DNA of 12,107 nt from Terriglobus sp. (lineage in GTDB: Bacteria; Acidobacteriota; Terriglobia; Terriglobales; Acidobacteriaceae), in assembly GCA_023265355.1 (NCBI GenBank), contig JAHFTZ010000022.1, positions 1 to 12,107 of the forward strand. The letters are read 5' to 3'. The translations under genes and the position numbers were made by a program. Of this stretch, positions 1-5,542 are shown piece by piece (position 1 is the first letter of the stretch; each line of letters begins with the position of its first letter). The notes below the pieces were generated by a model. That model was not told the DNA's origin and made no database searches. It saw nothing but the letters and a program-made list of their open reading frames with translations.

Positions 1-78
1 AATCTCTTAGAGCAAGCCGCCAGCACCCCCCTTTCCCGCGAAGATGCACGCAATCTGATGCAGGCACTTCTGCGCTGA
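1..78 (+). pseudogene. trpD: N-terminal trpD fragment ending at in-frame TGA
   Basis: Frame 1 is open from the window edge to a TGA at 76-78 and reads NLLEQAASTPLSREDARNL then MQALLR-stop. This resembles the N-terminal helical region of anthranilate phosphoribosyltransferase, which normally continues without a break (pattern LM.ALL.G.FSE.Q..A.L.AL). After the stop the same frame goes on as DFSEEQMTALLLAL, so the homology runs straight through the TGA. Glycine is the usual residue here, and GGA to TGA is a single change. The true start codon lies left of the window. Either the gene is nonsense-mutated, translation restarts at ATG 97, or the base is a sequencing error; the sequence alone cannot separate these. 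Confidence 0.7.
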
Positions 79-96
79 GACTTTTCAGAAGAACAG

Positions 97-1014
97 ATGA
101 CGGCTCTTCTGCTCGCCCTGCAGCAGAGAGAAGAAACGGCGCAGGAACTGGCCGGGTTTGCCGAGGCGATGCGTTCCGCCTCCGTCGTCCTTCCCCTGAC
201 GGACGAAGAGCGCGCCACTCTGGTGGACACCTGCGGCACGGGTGGCGATGACAGCGGAAGCTTCAACATCTCTACCGCCGTTGCACTCACGGCGGTGGGT
301 GCGGGCATTCCCATCGCCAAGCATGGTAATCGTTCCGTCACCTCCAAGTGCGGCTCGGCGGATGTTCTGGAGGCCCTCAGTATCCCAGTGGGTCTGGAAG
401 CCGAAGAGGCCGCCGAGGCGATTCGCGCGAAGGGCTTTGCCTTCCTTCTGGCGACGAAAATGCACCCTGCGATGAAGATCGTCGCTTCGGTGCGCAAAAC
501 TATCGTTACGCGGACGATTTTTAATGTCCTCGGACCGATGACTAATCCCGCAGGGGCAACGACGCAGGTGATGGGCGTCTATTCGGCGCACTTGGTGCCG
601 ATTGTTGCCGAAGCGCTTGCCCTGATGGGCATGCGGCGCGCCATGGTGGTGCATGGCGCGGGGGATGAGGGCGGCTCCGGCATCGACGAGTTGTCGCTGG
701 CGGGTGTCAGCCAGATCTCCGAAGTGCGCGATGGTGTGGTGAAGAGCTACACCGTCGCTCCCGAGCATGCGGGCCTGAAGCGCGCTCCTATGAGCGCTCT
801 GGCCGGTGGAGATGCGAAGGAGAACGCCGCGATTCTACGCGGAGTGTTTGGTGGTGAGCCCGGACCTAGGCGCGATGTGGTTCTCCTCAATACGGCGGCT
901 GTGCTGATGGTTGCAGGGAAGGCAAACTCCCTGCGCAAAGGTGTGCAAGTTGCCGCCGCAGCGATCGACTCCGGCGCGGTCTCGCGCCTGGTCTACAGTC
1001 TCGGCAAGCGTTAG
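97..1014 (+). CDS. trpD: Anthranilate phosphoribosyltransferase TrpD, main body
   Basis: TrpD transfers the phosphoribosyl group of PRPP to anthranilate, the second committed step of tryptophan synthesis, in the cytoplasm. The 305-residue frame from ATG 97 holds the family hallmarks: the PRPP-binding CGTGGDDSGSFNIST loop (residues 46-60), KHGNRSVTSKCGSADVLEAL (75-94), HPAMK, RTIFNVLGPMTNPAG, and the C-terminal ENAAILRGVFGGEPGPRRD segment. Family members are about 340 residues; the missing start is the N-terminal helical region, encoded upstream in the same frame but cut off by TGA 76-78. The ATG at 97 is thus only the first possible start after that stop; a weak GAAGAA lies just upstream. Oddity: RKTIVTRT replaces the usual R..LG.RT segment, a possible sign of relaxed selection. 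Identity is secure; whether the product is functional is not. Confidence 0.9.
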   Translation: MTALLLALQQREETAQELAGFAEAMRSASVVLPLTDEERATLVDTCGTGGDDSGSFNISTAVALTAVGAGIPIAKHGNRSVTSKCGSADVLEALSIPVGLEAEEAAEAIRAKGFAFLLATKMHPAMKIVASVRKTIVTRTIFNVLGPMTNPAGATTQVMGVYSAHLVPIVAEALALMGMRRAMVVHGAGDEGGSGIDELSLAGVSQISEVRDGVVKSYTVAPEHAGLKRAPMSALAGGDAKENAAILRGVFGGEPGPRRDVVLLNTAAVLMVAGKANSLRKGVQVAAAAIDSGAVSRLVYSLGKR

Positions 1015-1100
1015 CCGCTATCGAATTTCTTCGTGTTTTGTTGGCGCTACGGAACTTTTGCTGACATAGAATCCGTATGACAGAAAGCGCTTCTGCGCTT

Positions 1101-1105
1101 GGGAG
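1101..1105 (+). promoter_or_regulatory. Ribosome-binding site GGGAG favouring GTG 1113
   Basis: GGGAG lies 7 bases before an in-frame GTG (1113) and 10 before an ATG (1116). The longer reading from ATG 1077 has no Shine-Dalgarno match. A -10-like TAGAAT at 1067-1072 would place transcription start at or after 1077, which also favours the shorter protein. The promoter part is weak because no good -35 is visible. Confidence 0.4.
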
Positions 1106-1112
1106 TCTGCAC

Positions 1113-1445
1113 GTGATGGAAACAGGAATGGTCACCACCGGTCTTGAGCTTCCGGGGTTTCGTATTGTTCGTAATCTGGGAATCGTGCGTGGCATCGTCG
1201 TGCGCTCGCGGAGTGTCTTCGGCACACTGGGCGCAAGCCTTCAGACGATGATCGGAGGCGACATTACGCTCTACACCGACCTCTGCGAGAAGACGCGCGA
1301 AGATGCCTTTCGCCGCATGGCCCAGCATGGAGTGGAGCACGGCGCGAACGCCATCATCGGCATGCGCTACGACGCGAATGAGTTGATGCAGGGCGTGACG
1401 GAGGTGCTGGCCTACGGCACCGCTGTTTATGTGGAGAAGATCTAG
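1113..1445 (+). CDS. YbjQ-family (UPF0145) protein
   Basis: A small protein of the YbjQ/UPF0145 family (Pfam PF01906), whose members form compact oligomers; the annotated link to heavy-metal binding is weak and the role is not settled. The reading from GTG 1113 gives 110 residues, close to the usual 100-110. Visible family pattern: VTTGLELPGFRIVRNLGIVRG near the N-terminus, then a central IGGDITLYTDLCEKTREDAF helix, the GANAIIGMRYD turn, and a final strand with YGTAV. The alternative start ATG 1077 adds 12 unconserved residues and lacks a ribosome-binding site. No signal peptide or membrane segment is seen. It sits 98 bases after trpD and 11 before the VOC gene, so it may share a transcript with the latter. 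Nothing in the context assigns a substrate. Confidence 0.8.
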   Translation: MMETGMVTTGLELPGFRIVRNLGIVRGIVVRSRSVFGTLGASLQTMIGGDITLYTDLCEKTREDAFRRMAQHGVEHGANAIIGMRYDANELMQGVTEVLAYGTAVYVEKI

Positions 1446-1456
1446 CGGAGGAAGCG

Positions 1457-1834
1457 ATGGCACGTGTGACCGGCATTGGCGGGGTGTTTCTGCGATCCAA
1501 AGATCCGAAGCGGCTCTCCGCCTGGTACGCCGAACATCTCGGTATGCAGCCGACGGAGTGGGGCGTCACCTTTGCCTGGACCGACGAGGTGCCTGCCGGT
1601 ACGGGCTCTACGGCGTGGAGCACCTTCCCTGACGACACAAAGTACTTCGGCGAAGGTGCGCAGCGCACGATGATCAACTATCGCGTGGACGATCTCGACG
1701 CGCTGCTGGAGCGCCTGCAAGCCGCGGGCGTCACCATCGATCCCAAGCGCGATGACGCCGACTATGGCAAATTCGCGTGGATCGTGGACTGCGATGGCAA
1801 CCGTGTGGAGCTGTGGCAACCGCTCCCAGGCTGA
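1457..1834 (+). CDS. VOC-superfamily (glyoxalase/bleomycin-resistance fold) protein
   Basis: A single-module 125-residue protein of the vicinal-oxygen-chelate fold, a group including glyoxalases, dioxygenases and drug-binding proteins. It shows two beta-alpha-beta-beta-beta halves: GIGGVFLRSKDPKRLSAWYAEHLGM (residues 6-30) and INYRVDDLDALLERLQAAGV (73-92), ending in DCDGNRVELWQP (111-122). That last segment is the usual DPDGN.hEL.. signature with Cys in place of Pro and keeps the metal-ligand Glu (E118). The first-strand His that often binds metal is not evident, so a classical glyoxalase I activity is unlikely and no substrate can be named. ATG 1457 is preceded by a good GGAGGAAG ribosome-binding site. 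It follows the YbjQ gene by 11 bases, probably on one transcript. Confidence 0.85.
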   Translation: MARVTGIGGVFLRSKDPKRLSAWYAEHLGMQPTEWGVTFAWTDEVPAGTGSTAWSTFPDDTKYFGEGAQRTMINYRVDDLDALLERLQAAGVTIDPKRDDADYGKFAWIVDCDGNRVELWQPLPG

Positions 1835-1844
1835 GACCCTGGGA
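1824..1844 (+). terminator. 7-bp hairpin over the VOC stop codon, possible terminator
   Basis: TCCCAGG (1824-1830) and CCTGGGA (1838-1844) form a perfect 7-bp stem around a 7-base loop that contains the TGA stop (1832-1834). No run of T follows (cggcttctcc), so this is not a textbook intrinsic terminator. It lies between the VOC gene and tdk. Confidence 0.3.
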
Positions 1845-1884
1845 CGGCTTCTCCACAATGCATGGCGGGATACGATAGTCGCAC

Positions 1885-1890
1885 GGGAGA
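1885..1890 (+). promoter_or_regulatory. Ribosome-binding site deciding the tdk start (GTG 1897)
   Basis: GGGAGA ends directly before TTG 1891, too close to serve it, but is 6 bases from the in-frame GTG at 1897. The GTG is therefore the better start for tdk. Confidence 0.6.
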
Positions 1891-1896
1891 TTGCTT

Positions 1897-2517
1897 GTGA
1901 TTGATCCATGTCATCCAGGGATTCTGGAGGTCGTTGTTGGCCCCATGTTCTCAGGGAAGAGCGAAGAACTGATCCGCCGCCTCAAGCGTGCGCGGATCGC
2001 TCGGCAGCGCGTCGCCTGTTTCAAGCCGGACATTGATCTCCGCTATCACCGCACGCATATCGCATCGCACTCCGAACAGACGCACGAAGCCGCTGTCGTG
2101 ACGCCGAACGCGGAGCGCCTGCGCGAGGCGCTATTCAGCACGGGGCAGATCGACGCCGTGGAAGTCGTCGGCGTGGATGAAGTCCAGTTCTTCGATGAGG
2201 GGATCGTCCCGCTCACGATGGAACTGGTAGCACTTGGCAAACGCGTCATCATGGCCGGGCTGGATACGACGTTCACTGCGGAGCCCTTCGGTCCTGTGCC
2301 GAATCTGATGGCGCTTGCGGACAATGTGACGAAGCTCTCAGCGGTCTGCATGGTCTGCGGCCAACCCGCGATTCACACGCAGCGCCTCGGAAATAGCCAG
2401 GAGCTTGTTGTGGTGGGGGCTGCTCGACTTTACGAGGCCCGCTGCCGCACGCACTTTCATCCGTACGTGGAAGAGGGTGTAGCGGAGCAGTTGGAGCTTA
2501 GCGTGGTGAAGGATTAA
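1897..2517 (+). CDS. tdk: Thymidine kinase (type II)
   Basis: Phosphorylates thymidine with ATP to give dTMP in the salvage pathway. From GTG 1897 the protein is 206 residues, typical for the TK1-like type II family. Motifs in order: P-loop GPMFSGKS (15-22), the DEVQFFDE Walker-B/catalytic segment (94-101, with E95 the likely base), the GLDTTF segment (121-126), and the zinc-binding lasso region with C151-x-x-C154 paired with C183-x-x-H186 (CRTHF). A His as fourth zinc ligand is accepted in bacterial members. The start is chosen by GGGAGA 6 bases upstream; the in-frame TTG at 1891 adds only two residues and has no usable site. It is the last plus-strand gene and converges on ribE with a 74-base spacer. 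Confidence 0.96.
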   Translation: MIDPCHPGILEVVVGPMFSGKSEELIRRLKRARIARQRVACFKPDIDLRYHRTHIASHSEQTHEAAVVTPNAERLREALFSTGQIDAVEVVGVDEVQFFDEGIVPLTMELVALGKRVIMAGLDTTFTAEPFGPVPNLMALADNVTKLSAVCMVCGQPAIHTQRLGNSQELVVVGAARLYEARCRTHFHPYVEEGVAEQLELSVVKD

Positions 2518-2523
2518 TAGCAG

Positions 2524-2574
2524 ATTCCTTCGCTTCGCTACGGAATGACAAAAGTGGCGCTACGGAATGACAAA
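2524..2574. repeat. Palindromic and direct-repeat intergenic element
   Basis: The 17-mer CGCTACGGAATGACAAA occurs at 2536-2552 and again at 2558-2574 (period 22). The first copy is also the right arm of an imperfect hairpin: ATTCCTTCGC (2524-2533) against GCTACGGAAT (2537-2546), 8 of 10 positions paired, loop TTC. The element lies between the convergent tdk and ribE, where it could end transcription from both sides. Its form resembles the short ATTCC...GGAATGACA palindromic repeats dispersed in many bacterial genomes. Related fragments are at 1042-1054 and 4477-4491. Confidence 0.6.
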
Positions 2575-2588
2575 CAAGCAGAGAAGTT

Positions 2589-2611
2589 TGATCAGTAACC
2601 TTCGCTGATCA
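2589..2611 (-). terminator. 7-bp hairpin over the ribE stop codon, weak terminator candidate
   Basis: TGATCAG (2589-2595) and CTGATCA (2605-2611) form a 7-bp stem with a 9-base loop, covering the last codons and TGA of ribE. On the minus strand it is followed by AAACTTCTCTG, without a strong T run. It may act together with the repeat element downstream. Confidence 0.25.
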
Positions 2612-3245
2612 GGGACGCCTCCGTAATCTCTTCGGCGTGCGTTGGTTGCGCGCGCTGTTCGGCGTACTTCGCCATCACGTCGACTTCGACATTGACCTCC
2701 GCACCCTCCTTCAGGGTATGCAGGTTCGTCGCCGCGTAGGTGTGGGGAATGACGGCGACCGTAACAACGCCTCCTTCAAAGGAGGCAACGGTGAGCGAGA
2801 TGCCTTCAAGCGTGATGGAGCCTTTATTCACGATGTAGCGGCGCAGCGGAACCGGCACGTCGATTCGAAGTAGCCAGTCGGTCTGTGTGTTCGCGGCGGA
2901 GCTGACCGGTGTGAGGGAGATCAGGTGCCCGACGCCATCGACGTGCCCCTGCACGATGTGTCCGCCCAGCGGCGAACCGGCTGCTGTAGGCAGCTCCAGG
3001 TTCACCACGGTGCCCTGGGTCATGCGCGAGAGCGAGGTGCGCGCGATGGTCTCGGCGGCAAGGTCTGCGGCAAAGGTGCTTTCCGTAATGTCCAGAGCCG
3101 TGAGGCACACGCCAGACACTGCGATGGAGTCGCCCAGCTGCAATTTGCTGGCGAGCAGGGGAGCGCTGACGACGATACGCATCGCGCCTTCGGTGGGTGT
3201 GAGGGTTTTGATGGTGCCTGTCTCTGCAACTAATCCCGTAAACAT
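2592..3245 (-). CDS. ribE: Riboflavin synthase, alpha subunit
   Basis: Catalyses the dismutation of two 6,7-dimethyl-8-ribityllumazine molecules to riboflavin, the last step of the pathway; the enzyme is a soluble homotrimer. The 217 residues comprise two lumazine-binding barrels. The first starts with the invariant MFTG and contains SGVCLTA (44-50) and DLAAETIARTSL; the second starts near GGHIVQGHVDGVG (94-106) and contains the matching EGISLTV (147-153) and NVEVDVMAKYAE (185-196). Length is standard. The start is fixed by MFTG; a GAAG precedes it. It lies 9 bases behind ribD on the same strand, so the two are almost surely co-transcribed. The symbol follows the Bacillus/UniProt ribE usage; some annotations use ribC. 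Confidence 0.97.
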   Translation of the reverse strand: MFTGLVAETGTIKTLTPTEGAMRIVVSAPLLASKLQLGDSIAVSGVCLTALDITESTFAADLAAETIARTSLSRMTQGTVVNLELPTAAGSPLGGHIVQGHVDGVGHLISLTPVSSAANTQTDWLLRIDVPVPLRRYIVNKGSITLEGISLTVASFEGGVVTVAVIPHTYAATNLHTLKEGAEVNVEVDVMAKYAEQRAQPTHAEEITEASLISEGY

Positions 3246-3254
3246 ATCTTCAGG

Positions 3255-4448
3255 TTAACGCACTTTGGTCGGTGTGAGGGTAAAGACATCCGCCCAGGGA
3301 TCGCGGAGGTTGCCGCGAATACAGGCATCCAGCGATCCGGATTCGTTCTGGAAGTCGCAACGGGCCACCTTCTGCAGATGTTCCACGAGGCGGAAGGGCG
3401 AGTGATTCCCGTAGGCGAAGGGCAGAGCGTCATTGCCCAGTTCCGTCTCCGCAAAGAAGAGCACGGCTTTATCGACCATGTCGGCGTCGAGAAAAGCGGT
3501 ATTCAGGCGCGGTCCGGCCTCCAGAAGGACGGAGAGAAGGTCGAAGGTGCCAAGAAGCTTCAGCGTTCCGGGGATGTCGAGCTCATGCGTGCCCCGTTTC
3601 GTCAGGATCTCGCTCACGTGTTCGACGCGTACACCCAGCGTGCGAAGGTGCTTCTGCGTTTCATCCGAGGCCTTCGAAGAGCAGAGGACGATCAGGTCGT
3701 CGTTGATCGTGTCCAGGATGCGCGCCGTCAGCGGAAGGCGGAGGTGCGTGTCGAGGATGATGCGCTGCAGGGGCCGCCGCCGTGGCAGGTTGCTGCGATC
3801 GGTGAGCAGCGGATCGTCCGCGATCAGGGTTCCGACGCCGGTCAGGATGGCGTCGTTGCTGTGCCGGAGGCGATGGACCTCTTCGCGCGCCGCAGTTCCG
3901 GTGAGCCAGAAGGGCGAGTTGCCGATGCGGTTGGCGGGCAGCGGAGCAAGTTTGCCATCGACGGAGAGTGCGGATTTCAGGGTGACGAGGGGCTGCCGGG
4001 TCAGGATGTAATGCGCAAAGGCATCGTTCATCGCGCGCGCCTGTGTTTCCATCAGACCGTGCTGCGCAACGATGCCTGCCTGCTCGACGCGCGCCATGCC
4101 ATTCCCCGAGACCCTCGGGTTCGGATCGAGTGTGGCGGCGACGACGCGCGCCACACCTGCTTCGATGAGTGCGTTGGCGCAGGGGCCGGTGCGGCCGTGG
4201 TGGCTGCAGGGTTCCAGAGTGACGTAGGCGGTCGCACCCTTCGCCCTGCCGTCAGCTTGCTTGAGCGCGACGATTTCGGCGTGGTCTCGCGCTACGTAGC
4301 GATGCGCGCCCTGGCCAACGATCTCCTCGCCATGCGCGAGCACGCATCCCACCTGCGGATTGGGGGAGGCAAGGCCGGTCGTAGCGCGGGCAAGCGCCAG
4401 GGCCTGCTCCATGTGCCTGCGGTCGATCTCGGTGAAGGTTTCGGTCAT
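3255..4448 (-). CDS. ribD: Bifunctional riboflavin biosynthesis deaminase/reductase RibD
   Basis: Carries out two successive steps of riboflavin synthesis: deamination of 2,5-diamino-6-ribosylamino-pyrimidinone 5'-phosphate, then NADPH-dependent reduction of the ribosyl side chain. The N-terminal cytidine-deaminase-like zinc domain (about 1-145) shows SPNPQVG (28-34), the zinc ligand and proton-shuttle pair H56-A-E58, and PC81SHHGRTGPC90. The reductase domain (about 155-395) shows KSALSVDGKLA, AILTGVGTLIADDPLLTDR and EAGPRLNTAFL, where Ala replaces the more usual Gly of EGG. Total length is 397, within the family range. The start at 4448 fits the family's short leader before the first helix. 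No FMN riboswitch (RFN element) could be recognised in the 186 bases upstream. Confidence 0.97.
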   Translation of the reverse strand: MTETFTEIDRRHMEQALALARATTGLASPNPQVGCVLAHGEEIVGQGAHRYVARDHAEIVALKQADGRAKGATAYVTLEPCSHHGRTGPCANALIEAGVARVVAATLDPNPRVSGNGMARVEQAGIVAQHGLMETQARAMNDAFAHYILTRQPLVTLKSALSVDGKLAPLPANRIGNSPFWLTGTAAREEVHRLRHSNDAILTGVGTLIADDPLLTDRSNLPRRRPLQRIILDTHLRLPLTARILDTINDDLIVLCSSKASDETQKHLRTLGVRVEHVSEILTKRGTHELDIPGTLKLLGTFDLLSVLLEAGPRLNTAFLDADMVDKAVLFFAETELGNDALPFAYGNHSPFRLVEHLQKVARCDFQNESGSLDACIRGNLRDPWADVFTLTPTKVR

Positions 4449-4634
4449 ATCTCCTTTGTACGATGCGCGAGGGGTAGCTCGGGATGACAGATTTCGTGTA
4501 CTGGATGCTCATGCCGCCTGTTGACGCACCAGGTTTAGACGTTTGCCTGTCACAGTGGTCACCGTCAGGGCTGCGTCTCTGGCGGATGGGGTCGGGTACG
4601 CGCGCTGCCTTGCCGAGAGAGCGGGAACGCTGTC
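4449..4634. other. 186-base intergenic region upstream of ribD
   Basis: This is the longest stretch without a gene. It holds the ribD ribosome-binding site at its left end and a degenerate copy of the CGGAATGACA repeat at 4477-4491 (GCTCGGGATGACAGA). A near-direct repeat GTCACAGTGGTCAC is also present around 4549-4562. No convincing -10/-35 pair, riboswitch or terminator was found. Open frames here are continuations of shadow frames from neighbouring genes. Any ribDE promoter should lie here. Confidence 0.5.
4451..4457 (-). promoter_or_regulatory. Ribosome-binding site of ribD with short spacing
   Basis: On the minus strand AAAGGAG is followed by only two bases (AT) before ATG 4448. The match is strong but the spacer is shorter than the usual 5-9. 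The next in-frame ATG (4412, Met13) would cut into the first helix, so 4448 is kept. Confidence 0.5.
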
Positions 4635-5507
4635 TCAATTCTGCGAAGGTCTCTCCACGTGCTGGAGCACCAGAACTTCCACAGGTAATTTTGCTGGTTC
4701 GAGCTTCAATCCGAGCTGCTCATGAACCGCCGTGAAGATGGATGTCGCTGAATCTTCAGAGGGGGACTGTCCGAAGGAGATCCCTCTCAGTACGAAATCA
4801 TAATTGCCCTTCAACCCGGTCTGGTCGACGACGACACGGTTGCCGATCTCTTCTCGAAACGAAAGCCAGTCCGCCACCATGGCCATGGGAACTCCGGTAG
4901 CCGTGAGTTGATCGGCTCCGCTTTTTCCGATGGAGGGAAGCAGCGGCCTTCCCGAAACGGGTGATGCGGTTGAACTTTGGGCCTCGGTAAGCTTTGCACC
5001 ATGTTTGACGACGACCAGCGCGTAGGCCGCAAGCGGTCTTGTTTCGAATGTCACCTTGAGGTGGAAACGATCTTCGAGCAGGGACTGCAGAAGGAGCCTT
5101 GTAAAGTCCATCTTTCGATCCGGCCGGAGTGTATTGAAGGTGTCGATCTCGGCAGGCGATGCCTTCGCCTCCACATCGAAATATTCTTTGTTCCACCAGG
5201 ATGGCGGGCCGCTCAGCTGGTCGTCTGATTTGACGTGGTATGCAAACTTGATGAGGTCTCTGAGAGAAGCATGCCTGGCCGCAAACTTCATAGGAGACAA
5301 CTGAAAGTTCAAGCCCGTTGCGTCTGGGTTCGATGGTTTGACGGAGGTGACATCGAAGGACGGACGCGAGGCATCGGTTGCGTGCAGAAGTTGTGCCGCC
5401 ACGGGCATGGCGGTCAAAAACATCACCGTCACTGCAAAGAAAAGGCCGAGGTATCTCACTTCCCTCGGCCTGCTTTGATCTTGCTTTGACTGTATCCCTT
5501 CGATCAC
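4635..5507 (-). CDS. Exported DUF3738 / TIGR03435 'soil-associated' protein
   Basis: A member of the DUF3738 (PF12543)/TIGR03435 family, expanded mainly in Acidobacteria and some other soil bacteria; its function is unknown. From GTG 5507 the protein is 290 residues. A Sec signal peptide is visible: positively charged start (K8, R13, R15, R18), hydrophobic core about 19-35 and a likely cut after VAA (36-38). The mature part begins with the family's FDVTSVKPSNP (51-61) and carries the ASLRDLIKFAYHV segment, PSWWNKEYFDVEAKA and LLQSLLEDRFHLKVTFETRPL. It ends with VVDQTGLKGNYDFVLRG, EQLGLKLEPAKLPVEVLVLQHVERPSQN. GTG 5507 has GGAGG four bases upstream; a GTG at 5459 is a possible shorter start. 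It lies 35 bases behind the SelA-like gene, so co-expression is likely. No enzyme motif was recognised. Confidence 0.92.
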   Translation of the reverse strand: MIEGIQSKQDQSRPREVRYLGLFFAVTVMFLTAMPVAAQLLHATDASRPSFDVTSVKPSNPDATGLNFQLSPMKFAARHASLRDLIKFAYHVKSDDQLSGPPSWWNKEYFDVEAKASPAEIDTFNTLRPDRKMDFTRLLLQSLLEDRFHLKVTFETRPLAAYALVVVKHGAKLTEAQSSTASPVSGRPLLPSIGKSGADQLTATGVPMAMVADWLSFREEIGNRVVVDQTGLKGNYDFVLRGISFGQSPSEDSATSIFTAVHEQLGLKLEPAKLPVEVLVLQHVERPSQN

Positions 5508-5511
5508 AGGA

Positions 5512-5516
5512 CCTCC
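5512..5516 (-). promoter_or_regulatory. Ribosome-binding site GGAGG deciding the DUF3738 start
   Basis: GGAGG on the minus strand, four bases before GTG 5507. It removes the 37-residue arginine-rich extension given by the first ATG (5618), which would overlap the preceding gene, and leaves a normal signal peptide. Confidence 0.55.
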
Positions 5517-5542
5517 GAAAGCACAACAGGATGCAGCTGAGT

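Noticed and set aside
76..78. TGA in trpD as a selenocysteine codon
   Set aside because: The expected residue is Gly, not Cys or Ser, and no clear stem-loop of the bacterial SECIS type was noticed just downstream; the SelA-like gene in the window has a Tat signal and is probably not a true SelA.
3378..4487. 369-codon plus-strand frame antisense to ribD
   Set aside because: RibD motifs cover the opposite strand fully; the plus reading has low-complexity RR/GG/DD content and no family pattern.
4449..4634. FMN riboswitch before ribD
   Set aside because: Neither the conserved AGGG-type segment nor the GGCGGTATAGTCC-like core was found on the minus strand.
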